Below are positions 7,655 to 16,685 of a stretch of 64,000 nt of DNA, one piece after another. The stretch comes from Mycolicibacterium crocinum (GTDB taxonomy: Bacteria > Actinomycetota > Actinomycetes > Mycobacteriales > Mycobacteriaceae). The notes under the pieces are model-generated. The model did no database searches. It was not told the origin of the DNA and worked only from the letters and a program-made list of their open reading frames with translations. The position numbers were made by a program, and so were the translations under genes. The stretch lies in assembly GCF_022370635.2 (NCBI RefSeq), contig NZ_CP092362.2, positions 4,836,001 through 4,900,000 on the forward strand. Reading direction: 5' to 3'. Position 1 is the first letter of the stretch; each line of letters opens with the position of its first letter.

Positions 7655-8936
7655 CGACAACACGTCGGCGCCGGCACCCGCGGGATTGTCCCGGCGAAAG
7701 CTGTTCGGCGCGGCCGGCGTCACCGCCGCGGTGGTCGGCGCGGCCGGCGCCGGGGCGTTGGCCGGCCGGGCATCGGCGGCCAGTTCCCTCGATCACGGAC
7801 TGGACAAGCCGGTTCCGTTCCGCGGCGAACACCAGGCCGGGATCGTCACCCCCGCCCAGGACCGGATGCACTTCGCCACCTTCGACGTGACGACCGACAA
7901 CCGGGCCGATGTCGTCGCCATGCTCAAAGAGTGGACCGGCATGGCCGAGCGGATGACCGCCGGCGAGGAAGCCGTCCACGACGGTGCGATCGGCCTCAAT
8001 CCCTATGCGCCCCCGTCGGATACCGGTGAGGCGCTGGGGCTCGCGCCCTCGCAGTTGACGCTGACCATCGGCTTCGGTCCGTCGTTCTTCCTCAAGGACG
8101 GTAAGGACCGCTTCGGGATCGCGAGCCAGAAGCCGCCACTGCTGGAGAACCTGCCCAAGTTCCCCAACGAGACCATGGATCCGGCGCGCTGCGGCGGCGA
8201 TATCGTCGTGCAAGCCTGTGCCAACGACCCCCAGGTCGCGGTGCACGCCATCCGCAACCTGGCCCGGGTCGGCTTCGGCACGGTGGCCGTGCGCTACTCC
8301 CAGCTCGGGTTCGGCCGCACCTCGTCGACCACCCGGGAACAGGCCACCCCGCGAAACCTGTTCGGATTCAAGGACGGAACGGCCAATATCAAGGCCGAGG
8401 ACACCGACACCCTTAACCAGCAGGTCTGGGTGGCCAGGGGCGACGGCCCGGACTGGATGACCGGCGGCAGCTACATGATTAGCCGCCGCATCCGGATGCG
8501 CATCGAATCCTGGGACCGCACAACGCTTCTCGAACAGGAGCGGGTGATCGGCCGACAGAAGGGCAGCGGCGCTCCGAACGGGCTCAAGCAGGAGTTCGAG
8601 GAGCTCAATTTCGACATCGTCGACAACAAGAACGAGCCGCTGATCGACCGCGACGCCCACGTGCGCCTGGCGTCCCAGCAGCATCTGAACGGCATCCAGA
8701 TCTTGCGCCGCGGCTACAACTTCACCGACGGCTCCGATGGGTTCGGGCATCTCGATGCCGGGCTGTTCTTCATCGCGTTCGTGCGCAATCCGGCGACGCA
8801 GTTCATCCCGATGCAGATGGAACTGGCCCGCCGCGATCTGCTCAACGAGTACATCACCCACACCGGCAGCGGAATCTTCGCCGTGCCGCCAGGACTGCGC
8901 GACGGCGACTACTGGGGTTCGACGCTCTTCGGCTGA
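7635..8936 (+). CDS. efeB: Tat-exported DyP-type haem peroxidase EfeB
   Basis: This deferrochelatase/dye-decolorising peroxidase is the third EfeUOB component. It has 433 residues. The N-terminus is a twin-arginine signal (LSRRKLFG, Arg20-Arg21, then an alanine-rich hydrophobic stretch to about residue 48), so it should be exported folded with haem. The DyP signature GFKDGTANI is present with the catalytic Asp at about residue 247. The GTG at 7635 overlaps the efeO 3' end by 20 bases. The last 28 bases overlap convergently with the 3' end of mazG. In other EfeUOB systems EfeB oxidises ferrous iron or releases iron from haem; which applies here is not known. Confidence 0.93.
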   Translation: MSSLPSNDNTSAPAPAGLSRRKLFGAAGVTAAVVGAAGAGALAGRASAASSLDHGLDKPVPFRGEHQAGIVTPAQDRMHFATFDVTTDNRADVVAMLKEWTGMAERMTAGEEAVHDGAIGLNPYAPPSDTGEALGLAPSQLTLTIGFGPSFFLKDGKDRFGIASQKPPLLENLPKFPNETMDPARCGGDIVVQACANDPQVAVHAIRNLARVGFGTVAVRYSQLGFGRTSSTTREQATPRNLFGFKDGTANIKAEDTDTLNQQVWVARGDGPDWMTGGSYMISRRIRMRIESWDRTTLLEQERVIGRQKGSGAPNGLKQEFEELNFDIVDNKNEPLIDRDAHVRLASQQHLNGIQILRRGYNFTDGSDGFGHLDAGLFFIAFVRNPATQFIPMQMELARRDLLNEYITHTGSGIFAVPPGLRDGDYWGSTLFG

Positions 8937-10033
8937 TCCACCTGCTCGTCCGCGGTCTCGGGGTCGTCCAGGTCGACATCGTCGGCGAGCTCGGGCAGGT
9001 CCAATTCGTCGTCGACACGGACCATTTCGACGTCGTCGAGCAGGTCGTCGTCGGTGACCACTTCGGGCACCAGCGGCAGGTCGAGTGCCTCGACGGCCTG
9101 CGCAGGCCAGTGTCTGCGCCATTCGTCGGCGGTGACCGCACCCAACGGTGCAGCGGCATCCAGTTCACTCGGGGCGTCGGCATCTCTGCGGTTCGCCGCG
9201 ATGGCACGTTCGACGGCGCGCACGGTGTCCATGAACTCCAGGACGTCGGTGCGCAGCTCGTTCTCGGCGTCTTTCTCGGCCGCGACGGTCACCGACAGGA
9301 TCGAGGACGGAATCAGCTCCGGCGGCATCCCGGCGGTCGTCACCCGGGCAATCACCTTCTGCGCCAACGCCAGCGCCGGTTGTCCGGTCGGCACATCGTC
9401 GACGCAGGAGACGCGGTTGTTTGTTTCCAGAGTTTTGCGCTGCTCCCACTGCGCAATCTGGTCTTCCAGCGAGATCGACTCGCCGGCCAGCACCGCGGGC
9501 ACCCGGTTGCCGAGCTTGCGCACCAGCGCGTCGGCCACATCGTCGATGGTGAATGCGTGGTGCGATGCCTCCTCGGCGATCCGCGCGTGAAACAGCACCT
9601 GCAGCAACACATCTCCGAGTTCGTCACGCAACTCGGTGAGGTTGCCGCCGCGGACCGCGTCGAACAGCTCGTAGGTCTCCTCCAGCAGATAGCGTCGCAG
9701 CGAGTCGTGGGTCTGTTCACTCTCCCACGGCCCGGATGTGCGCAACTTGTCCATGATCGCCACGGCGTCGACCAGTCGCTCGCCGGCTTGCGGCTCGGGC
9801 GCGGCGATCAGCCGCTCACCGGCGGCCAGCCGGGCCCGCACCTCGGGATGCTTGCGATCCGAGGACAGCAGCACCGGCGCGTCCTGACCGGTGAACACCG
9901 GCCGTCCCGACGGCAACGACCACGGCACCTTGATCGGCAGCTCCTCGGTGTACTGCACATCGCCGCTAAGGAGTTCGACCGCCTCGACGGGCACCAGCGA
10001 CGGGCGGCGCGGATCGACCAGGATGACGGTCAC
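8909..10033 (-). CDS. mazG: Nucleoside triphosphate pyrophosphohydrolase MazG
   Basis: MazG hydrolyses (d)NTPs, including damaged nucleotides, to the monophosphate and pyrophosphate. This 374-residue protein is longer than the roughly 325-residue M. tuberculosis protein as I recall it. The central MazG domain (about 90-220) shows the metal-binding pattern EETYELFDAV and ELGDVLLQVLFHARIAEE. The extra length is a C-terminal tail very rich in Asp and Glu (about the last 60 residues). The GTG at 10033 overlaps the mfd stop by four bases, so mazG is coupled to mfd, pairing nucleotide clean-up with transcription-coupled repair. Confidence 0.93.
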   Translation of the reverse strand: MTVILVDPRRPSLVPVEAVELLSGDVQYTEELPIKVPWSLPSGRPVFTGQDAPVLLSSDRKHPEVRARLAAGERLIAAPEPQAGERLVDAVAIMDKLRTSGPWESEQTHDSLRRYLLEETYELFDAVRGGNLTELRDELGDVLLQVLFHARIAEEASHHAFTIDDVADALVRKLGNRVPAVLAGESISLEDQIAQWEQRKTLETNNRVSCVDDVPTGQPALALAQKVIARVTTAGMPPELIPSSILSVTVAAEKDAENELRTDVLEFMDTVRAVERAIAANRRDADAPSELDAAAPLGAVTADEWRRHWPAQAVEALDLPLVPEVVTDDDLLDDVEMVRVDDELDLPELADDVDLDDPETADEQVDQPKSVEPQ

Positions 10034-13000
10034 CGCCGCTCTCCCTTCGCCGATCCGGCCGGTGTGAACGTGGTTATATCAAGCTCGCCCTGCGGTTGTC
10101 CGTCAAGTGCGCGGAGCAGATCGGCCACCATCTGCACCAATTGCAGGTCGCGGATCCGCGGGGCGCCGACACCGCTGCCGGACCGCGGAATCGGCACCGT
10201 CACCGTCGATGTCGTCGCGCGGTAGCTCGCACCGGGATAAACCCGCTTCAGCCGCAGCTGCGCGGAGTCCGGCAGCGTCAGCGGTGAGACGCGAATCGTT
10301 GTGGGAGAGCCACTTCCGGTGGCCGCCACCTCCGTCACTCCGTAGCTGCGGCACACCAGCCGCAGCCGCGCCACCGCGACCAGGCGCTGCGCGGGCTCGG
10401 GCAGCGGCCCGTAGCGGTCCGTCAGCTCCTCCACCACGCCGACGATGCCGGCATCGTCGGCGGCCGCCGCCAGCCGACGGTAGGCCTCCAGACGCAACCG
10501 ATCGCTTTCGATGTAGTCCGGCGGCAGATTGGCGTCGACCGGCAGGTCGATGCGCACATCCTTGGGTTCCTCGGCGGTGGTCACCGTCTTACCGTCGGCC
10601 GCGGCTCGGTACGCCTCGACGGCCTCCCCGACCAGCCGGACGTACAGATCGAATCCGACACCGGCGACGTGCCCGGACTGCTCGGCGCCCAGCACGTTTC
10701 CGGCACCGCGAATCTCCAAGTCCTTCAACGCAACTGCCATGCCGGCACCGAGCTCGTTGTTCTGCGCGATGGTGGCCAGCCGGTCGTAGGCAGTCTCGGT
10801 GAGCGGCATCTCCTTGGGGTACAGGAAGTAGGCGTAGCCGCGCTCGCGGCTACGGCCCACGCGGCCGCGCAGCTGGTGCAACTGCGACAGGCCGAAGGTG
10901 TCAGCACGCTCGACGATCAGGGTGTTGGCGTTCGAGATGTCCAGCCCGGTCTCGACGATCGTGGTGCAGACCAGGATGTCGTACTCCCGGTTCCAGAATC
11001 CTTCGACGGTGCGCTCCAACAACTCTTCGGGCATCTGGCCGTGCGCCACCACGACCCGAGCCTCGGGCACCAATTCCCGCACCCGCGCAGCCGCGGCGTC
11101 GATGCTGCTGACCCGGTTGTGGATGTAGAACGCCTGCCCGTCGCGCAGCAGTTCGCGACGCAACGCCGCCGCGACCTGCTTGTCGTCGTGGCCGCCGACA
11201 TAGGTCAGCACCGGATACCGCTCCTCGGGCGGGGTGAGGATGGTCGACATCTCCCGGATGCCGGCCAGGCTCATCTCCAGCGTGCGCGGAATCGGGGTCG
11301 CGCTCATGGTCAGCACGTCGACGTGAGTGCGCAGGCTCTTGATGTGCTCCTTGTGCTCGACGCCGAAACGCTGCTCCTCGTCGACGATCACCAGGCCGAG
11401 GTCTTTCCATCGCACACCGGTCTGCAGCAGCCGGTGCGTGCCGATCACGATGTCGACGCTGCCGTCGGCCATCCCCTCGACCACTGCCCGCGACTCGGCG
11501 GGATCGGTAAAGCGCGACAGGCCTTTCACGGTCACCGGGAACCCGGCCATCCGCGCGGTGAACGTCTGCAGATGCTGGTCGGCCAACAGCGTGGTGGGCA
11601 CCAGCACCGCGACCTGCTTGCCGTCCTGCACCGCCTTGAATGCCGCACGCACCGCGATCTCGGTCTTGCCGTAGCCGACGTCACCACAGATCACCCGGTC
11701 CATCGGGACCGGCTTCTCCATGTCGTTCTTGACCTCCTGGATGGCGGTCAGCTGATCCATGGTCTCGGTGAAGCCGAACGCGTCCTCCATCTCGGCCTGC
11801 CACGGGGTGTCCGGGCCGAAGGCGTGGCCCGGCGCAGCCTGCCGCTTGGCGTAGAGCGCCACAAGCTCGCTGGCGATCTCGCGAACCGCCTTGCGCGCCT
11901 TGGTCTTTGTGTTGGTCCAGTCGCTGCCGCCGAGTCGGCTCAGGCTGGGCTCCTGGCCGCCGACGTACCGGGACAGCTGATCGAGGGAGTCCATCGGCAC
12001 GAACAACTTGTCGGACCCGCCACCGCGTTTAGCCGAGGCGTATTCGAGCACCAGGTACTCGCGCCGCGCACCGCCGACAGTGCGTTCCACCATCTCGACG
12101 AACCGGCCGATGCCATGCTGATCGTGCACCACCAGGTCGCCCGCGGTGAGCGCCAGCGGGTCAACGGTGTTGCGGCGCTTGGCCGCCAGCCGCTTGCCCT
12201 CGGTGGCGGTGACCCGGTTGCCGGTCAGGTCGGTTTCGGTGATCACCACCAGGTTGGCGCCCGGCACGATGATGCCGTCGTGTAGCGGACCCTTGAGGAC
12301 GCCGACCACACCGGCCTTCGGGGCCTCGCCGGCCTCGAGCATCGCCGCGGGGGTGTCGCGCTCGCCGAGCTGCTCGACGACCCGGTGCGCGGTTCCGGTG
12401 CCCGGTGCGACGACGGCAGCAAAGCCTCCGGTCAGCACGTGGGCGCGCAGCATCGCGAAGATCTCGTCGACGTTGCTCTGCTGGCCCCGGGCAGACGGGG
12501 CGGGCCGCACGTCGAGTTCGGTGGCGTCCTCGGCCGCCAACTGACTCACCGTCCACCACGGGTGGCCGGACTTGCGGGCCGCGTCGTGCACCTCGTCGAG
12601 CTCGCGGAACCCGGAACCACCGAGTTCTTCGACGTCGATCGGGGCGTCGCCGCCGATGGCGGCCACCGACCACGAGGCCTCGAGGAACTCCCGCCCGGTC
12701 TTGATCAGGTCGGCCGCGCGGGTGCGCACCTTCTCCGGATCGCACACCAACACCGGGCAGCCGTCGGGCAGATGATCGATGAGCAGAGTCAGGTCGTCGG
12801 GCCGCAGCACCGGCTGCAGGGCTTCCATCCCGTCGACGGGAATGCCCTCGGCCAGCTTGGCCAGCATGTCGCCGACGCTGCCGGTGACCTGATTGCCGTC
12901 GCCGCGCGGCCGGTCGGCGAGCAGCTTGGCGGCATGCGTCCGCACCTCATCGGTGAGCAGCAGCTCACGGCACGGCACCGCCACCACGGCGGTCACGTCG

Positions 13001-13695
13001 ATCTCGGGGATCGAGCGCTGATCGGCCACCGAGAACATCCGCATCTCACTGACCTCGTCACCCCAGAACTCCACCCGGACGGGGTGCTCGGCCGTCGGCG
13101 GGAAAAGGTCCAAAATGCCGCCGCGGACGGCGAATTCGCCGCGCTTACCGACCATGTCGACGCGGGTGTAGGCCAGCTCGACGAGGCGCTCGATCAGCTG
13201 GTCGAAGTCGAACTCCGCACCGGGCGTCAGCGTCACGGGTTCGACGGTGCCGACATCGGGAGCCATCGGCTGCAGCAGGGACCGGACCGTGGTGACCACC
13301 ACGCACAGCGGCGGGCCCAGGCGTTCGTCGTCGGGGTGCGCCAGCCGACGCAGCAGCATCAGCCGCGCGCCGACGGTGTCCACCCCGGGCGAGAGCCGCT
13401 CGTGCGGCAGGGTCTCCCAGGACGGGAACATCGCCGCCGACTCGCCGAACACACCCCGCAGCTCGGCGGTGAGATCGTCGGCGTCGCGGCCCGTCGCGGT
13501 GACCACCAGCAGCGGGCCCTTACGGGCTACCGCGCAGGCGGCATACAGCTGAGCACTGGCAGGCCCGACCAGGGCGAGTTCGTCGGGACGCTCGGCGGCA
13601 CGCTGCGCCAAAGCGACGAATTCCGGCGCGGTCAGCGCCAAGTCCACCAGCCCCGCGATCGGGGTCTGAACATACTGGTGCCCCGGTGCGGTCAT
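10030..13695 (-). CDS. mfd: Transcription-repair coupling factor Mfd
   Basis: Mfd is an ATP-driven translocase that removes stalled RNA polymerase from damaged DNA and recruits UvrA. It has 1221 residues, the full family length. The order is a UvrB-like N-terminal part, a CarD-like polymerase-interaction domain around residues 500-580 (LVVHDQHGIGRFVEMVER), a DEAD-type helicase with Walker A GDVGYGKTE at about 671 and Walker B VDEEQRFGV, the helicase C domain with LHQLRGRVGRS, and a C-terminal TRCF domain. ATG start at 13695. It is translationally coupled to mazG downstream. No defect is seen. Confidence 0.98.
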   Translation of the reverse strand: MTAPGHQYVQTPIAGLVDLALTAPEFVALAQRAAERPDELALVGPASAQLYAACAVARKGPLLVVTATGRDADDLTAELRGVFGESAAMFPSWETLPHERLSPGVDTVGARLMLLRRLAHPDDERLGPPLCVVVTTVRSLLQPMAPDVGTVEPVTLTPGAEFDFDQLIERLVELAYTRVDMVGKRGEFAVRGGILDLFPPTAEHPVRVEFWGDEVSEMRMFSVADQRSIPEIDVTAVVAVPCRELLLTDEVRTHAAKLLADRPRGDGNQVTGSVGDMLAKLAEGIPVDGMEALQPVLRPDDLTLLIDHLPDGCPVLVCDPEKVRTRAADLIKTGREFLEASWSVAAIGGDAPIDVEELGGSGFRELDEVHDAARKSGHPWWTVSQLAAEDATELDVRPAPSARGQQSNVDEIFAMLRAHVLTGGFAAVVAPGTGTAHRVVEQLGERDTPAAMLEAGEAPKAGVVGVLKGPLHDGIIVPGANLVVITETDLTGNRVTATEGKRLAAKRRNTVDPLALTAGDLVVHDQHGIGRFVEMVERTVGGARREYLVLEYASAKRGGGSDKLFVPMDSLDQLSRYVGGQEPSLSRLGGSDWTNTKTKARKAVREIASELVALYAKRQAAPGHAFGPDTPWQAEMEDAFGFTETMDQLTAIQEVKNDMEKPVPMDRVICGDVGYGKTEIAVRAAFKAVQDGKQVAVLVPTTLLADQHLQTFTARMAGFPVTVKGLSRFTDPAESRAVVEGMADGSVDIVIGTHRLLQTGVRWKDLGLVIVDEEQRFGVEHKEHIKSLRTHVDVLTMSATPIPRTLEMSLAGIREMSTILTPPEERYPVLTYVGGHDDKQVAAALRRELLRDGQAFYIHNRVSSIDAAAARVRELVPEARVVVAHGQMPEELLERTVEGFWNREYDILVCTTIVETGLDISNANTLIVERADTFGLSQLHQLRGRVGRSRERGYAYFLYPKEMPLTETAYDRLATIAQNNELGAGMAVALKDLEIRGAGNVLGAEQSGHVAGVGFDLYVRLVGEAVEAYRAAADGKTVTTAEEPKDVRIDLPVDANLPPDYIESDRLRLEAYRRLAAAADDAGIVGVVEELTDRYGPLPEPAQRLVAVARLRLVCRSYGVTEVAATGSGSPTTIRVSPLTLPDSAQLRLKRVYPGASYRATTSTVTVPIPRSGSGVGAPRIRDLQLVQMVADLLRALDGQPQGELDITTFTPAGSAKGERR

Positions 13696-13774
13696 GATTA
13701 CTACAGTCTAGGCGGCACCACCGAAGACGTTGCGGCGGGCCGCGATTCACTCGCGCGCTGTGACGCAGGTCGCC

Positions 13775-14284
13775 TCAGCGACCGGCGACCGTGAAGCCCG
13801 GGTCGGCGATGCCTTCGGGAAATTGCTGGAGTGCGGCCACCGCGACGTCGGCCAGAGTCTTCAGCGCATCGGTCACGGCGGGATCCGGCTGCCCCGGGTG
13901 AGCCCAGTAGACACCGATCGCCCCGAGCGGATCGGGCCCCAGCATCGGAGTCATGACCAGGCTGCGAACGAAGGTCGGCCGGTAGGCGTCCTGCGGGATG
14001 CGCTCATCGCGGCGAATGTCTCCGATCGCCACCGCGGTGCGATGGATCATCGCCCACCCGCTGATGCAGTCGGCGACGGGGAACCGCTGGCCTTTCCACA
14101 GTGGACTCATCGAGTCCTCGTCGGCGTAGTAGCACATGTCGCCGTCGAGGAGCACGAACGTGGCACCGTGCGCACCGGCGATCTGCCGGGCCGCGACCTT
14201 GACGACCTGCTGGACGTCCTCGACCCGCTCGGCATCTTTGAGCTGAACCCGCACCTGAGCGATCACGTTCCGTGCGTCGACCAC
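13775..14284 (-). CDS. GAF-domain protein
   Basis: A 169-residue protein made of essentially one GAF-like sensory domain: the first helix, then a FVLLDGDMCYYADED strand region, WKGQRFPVADCISGWAM in the middle, and MTPMLGPDPLGAIGVYW near the end. There is no output domain, signal peptide or membrane segment. The ligand is unknown; one Cys (in ADCISG) could be redox-sensitive, but that is only inference. The GTG at 14284 is used. The neighbours on the same strand are a TetR regulator (65 bases upstream) and mfd (79 bases downstream), which do not define a role. Confidence 0.75.
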   Translation of the reverse strand: MVDARNVIAQVRVQLKDAERVEDVQQVVKVAARQIAGAHGATFVLLDGDMCYYADEDSMSPLWKGQRFPVADCISGWAMIHRTAVAIGDIRRDERIPQDAYRPTFVRSLVMTPMLGPDPLGAIGVYWAHPGQPDPAVTDALKTLADVAVAALQQFPEGIADPGFTVAGR

Positions 14285-14349
14285 GCGTCGACCCCCTCTG
14301 CCTACCCCACAGTGTCCCGACGTGTGCGTAGATTATCGCGGGTCGAGGG

Positions 14350-14985
14350 TCACTCACCCTCTAACTGCGGATCGGCTTCAAGATGGGTCAGCCCGTTCCA
14401 CATCAGGTTCACCAGGTGAGCGGCCACTACTTCTTTCTTCGGTTCGCGGGTGTCGAGCCACCACTGCGCGGTCATCGACACCGAACCCACCAGGGCCTGG
14501 GCGTACAGCGGCGCCAGCATCGGGTCCAGACCGCGGCGGGCGAAGTCGCCCGCCAAAATCGAGGACACCTGGCTGACGGCATCGTTGAGCAGGCTGGAGT
14601 AGGTGCCGGTGCTGATCGCCGCCGGGGAATCCCGGATCAGGATGCGGAAACCGTCGGTGCGCTCCTCGACGTAGGTCAGCAGGGCCAGCGCGACCCGCTC
14701 GACGCGGACCCGGGAGCGGTTGTTGGTCAACGACGAGGTGATGCCGTCGAGCAGGGCCGACATCTCGCGGTCGACGACCACCGCGTAGAGACCTTCCTTG
14801 CCACCAAAGTGCTCGTAGACGACGGGCTTGGAGACATTGGCGCGCTGGGCGATCTCCTCGATCGAGGTGCCCTCATACCCGCGTTCGGCGAACAGCGTGC
14901 GAGCCACGTCGATGAGCTGGCGCCGACGTTCGGTGCCCGTCATCCGGGCGCGCGGTGGGCGCGGCTCCTTCTCCGGTGCTGCCAT
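14350..14985 (-). CDS. TetR-family transcriptional regulator
   Basis: A 211-residue TetR regulator. The N-terminal helix-turn-helix domain (about 15-65) shows the family pattern RRQLIDVARTLFAERGYEGTS followed by IEEIAQRANVSKPVVYEHFGGKEGLY. The C-terminal part is a helical ligand/dimerisation domain of unknown specificity. The position beside mfd and glmU corresponds to Rv1019. ATG start at 14985. It is divergent from the tRNA-Gln/glmU unit with only 51 bases between, so autoregulation from that gap is possible. No clear palindromic operator was found there by eye. Confidence 0.9.
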   Translation of the reverse strand: MAAPEKEPRPPRARMTGTERRRQLIDVARTLFAERGYEGTSIEEIAQRANVSKPVVYEHFGGKEGLYAVVVDREMSALLDGITSSLTNNRSRVRVERVALALLTYVEERTDGFRILIRDSPAAISTGTYSSLLNDAVSQVSSILAGDFARRGLDPMLAPLYAQALVGSVSMTAQWWLDTREPKKEVVAAHLVNLMWNGLTHLEADPQLEGE

Positions 14986-15036
14986 CCAGGAAGAGTACTG
15001 GTTTGCACTAGAGTCTCAGGCGGACATTTCGGCCAG

Positions 15037-15108
15037 TCCGTCGTGGTGTAATCGGCAGCACCTCTGATTTTGGTTCAGATAGTTCAGGTTCGAGTCCTGG
15101 CGACGGAG
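15037..15108 (+). tRNA. tRNA-Gln (TTG anticodon)
   Basis: A 72-base cloverleaf can be drawn. The acceptor stem pairs TCCGTCG (15037-15043) with CGACGGA (15101-15107). The anticodon stem is TCTGA/TCAGA with loop TTTTGGT, giving anticodon TTG. The T-loop contains GGTTCGAGTCC. The discriminator base is G at 15108. CCA is not encoded in full. It sits directly before glmU, seven bases from its start codon. Confidence 0.95.
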
Positions 15109-15115
15109 CAGTCAT

Positions 15116-16591
15116 ATGGGAGGCCCGGTGACCACAAACACTGATGCCGCCGTCCTGGTGCTGGCGGCCGGGGCCGGCACCCGCATGCGATCGGACACCC
15201 CCAAGGTGCTGCACACCCTCGGCGGGCGCAGCATGCTCTCCCACGTGCTGCACGCGGTCGCCAAGGTCGCGCCCCAGCACCTGGTCGCGGTGCTCGGGAA
15301 GGATCGCGAACGCATCGGCCCGGTGGTCGCCGGACTCGCCGACCAGCTGGGCCGCACGATCGAGGTCGCGGTGCAGGAGCAGCAGCTCGGAACCGGTCAC
15401 GCGGTGCTGTGCGGGTTGTCCGGGCTGCCCGAGGATTTCGCCGGCACCGTCGTCGTGACCTCCGGTGACGTCCCGCTGCTGGATGCCGAGACGCTGGCCG
15501 AACTGATCGCCCTCCACCGCGGCCAGCGCGCCGCGGCGACGATCGTCACGACGACGCTGCCGAATTCGACCGGTTACGGCCGGATCCTGCGCACCCAGGA
15601 CGGCGAGGTCACCGCGATCGTCGAGGAGACCGACGCCACCCCGCAGCAGCGCGCGATCCGTGAGGTCAACGCCGGGGTCTACGCCTTCGACATCGCCGAG
15701 CTGCGCTCAGCGCTGAGCCGACTCTCGAGCGACAACGCCCAGCACGAGCTCTACCTGACCGACGTGATCTCGATCCTGCGCGCCGATCACCGGGTGGTGC
15801 ACGCCAAACACGTCGACGACGCGGCCCTGGTTGCCGGCGTCAACGACCGAGTGCAGCTCGCCGACCTGGCCCGCGAGCTCAACCGCCGCGTGGTCGCCGC
15901 CCATCAGCGCGCCGGGGTCACCGTCGTCGACCCGCTGAGCACCTGGATCGACGTCGATGTCACCGTCGGCCGCGACACCGTGATCCGGCCGGGGACCCAG
16001 CTGCTGGGCGCCACCCGCATCGGCGCGCGCTGCGAGATCGGGCCGGACACCACGCTGACCGACGTCAGCGTCGGCGACGAGGCCTCGGTGGTTCGCACCC
16101 ACGGCAGCGAGTCGGCGATCGGCGACGGCGCGACGGTCGGACCGTTCACGTTCCTGCGTCCGGGCACCGAACTGGGGACGAAGGGCAAGCTCGGGACGTT
16201 CGTCGAGACCAAGAACGCGGTGATCGGCGCAGGCACCAAGGTGCCGCACCTGACCTACGTCGGCGACGCCGACATCGGCGAGTACAGCAATATCGGCGCC
16301 TCCAGCGTGTTCGTGAACTACGACGGCGAGAACAAGAGCCGCACCACGATCGGCTCGCACGTGCGCACCGGCTCGGACACGATGTTCGTCGCCCCGGTCT
16401 CCGTCGGCGACGGCGCCTACACCGGCGCAGGCACGGTACTGCGCGACGACGTGCCGCCGGGCGCTCTCGCGGTGTCGGCTGGGCCACAGCGCAATATCGA
16501 GGACTGGGTGCTGCGCAAGCGGCCGGGCAGCGCATCGGCGCAGGCCGCGGCCAAGGCGCAGCAGTCCGAGTCGGGCGAGCCGACGGAGTGA
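15116..16591 (+). CDS. glmU: Bifunctional GlmU (N-acetylglucosamine-1-P uridylyltransferase/acetyltransferase)
   Basis: GlmU acetylates glucosamine-1-phosphate and then transfers UMP to give UDP-GlcNAc, the precursor for peptidoglycan and the arabinogalactan linker. It has 491 residues. The N-terminal Rossmann-like domain carries LAAGAGTRMRSDTPKVLH (about residues 16-33) and the C-terminal half is a left-handed beta-helix of hexapeptide repeats ending near GALAVSAGPQRN. The tail of about 30 residues is Ala/Glu-rich. The ATG at 15116 is used; a GTG at 15128 (MTTNTDAAV) is an equally reasonable start. It lies seven bases after tRNA-Gln and probably shares its transcript. Confidence 0.97.
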   Translation: MGGPVTTNTDAAVLVLAAGAGTRMRSDTPKVLHTLGGRSMLSHVLHAVAKVAPQHLVAVLGKDRERIGPVVAGLADQLGRTIEVAVQEQQLGTGHAVLCGLSGLPEDFAGTVVVTSGDVPLLDAETLAELIALHRGQRAAATIVTTTLPNSTGYGRILRTQDGEVTAIVEETDATPQQRAIREVNAGVYAFDIAELRSALSRLSSDNAQHELYLTDVISILRADHRVVHAKHVDDAALVAGVNDRVQLADLARELNRRVVAAHQRAGVTVVDPLSTWIDVDVTVGRDTVIRPGTQLLGATRIGARCEIGPDTTLTDVSVGDEASVVRTHGSESAIGDGATVGPFTFLRPGTELGTKGKLGTFVETKNAVIGAGTKVPHLTYVGDADIGEYSNIGASSVFVNYDGENKSRTTIGSHVRTGSDTMFVAPVSVGDGAYTGAGTVLRDDVPPGALAVSAGPQRNIEDWVLRKRPGSASAQAAAKAQQSESGEPTE

Positions 16592-16615
16592 CCGGCGTCG
16601 CCGAATGTTGCCTTT

Positions 16616-16646
16616 TTGGTAACCCAGGGTCGTAGCACCGTACGAT
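16616..16646 (+). promoter_or_regulatory. Possible promoter for prsA
   Basis: TTGGTA at 16616-16621 and TACGAT at 16641-16646 could be -35 and -10 elements, separated by 19 bases, which is rather long. They lie 40 bases before the prsA GTG in the 94-base gap after glmU. The -10 is good, the -35 weak. Confidence 0.3.
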
Positions 16647-16685
16647 TGGCCCGTATCGACCCCCGACCGGCAAGGGCAGCACACA

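Noticed and set aside
10669..12285. 538-residue open frame antisense to mfd
   Set aside because: High-GC third-position shadow of mfd; composition is His/Gln/Arg/Gly-rich with no domain, and mfd is unmistakable.
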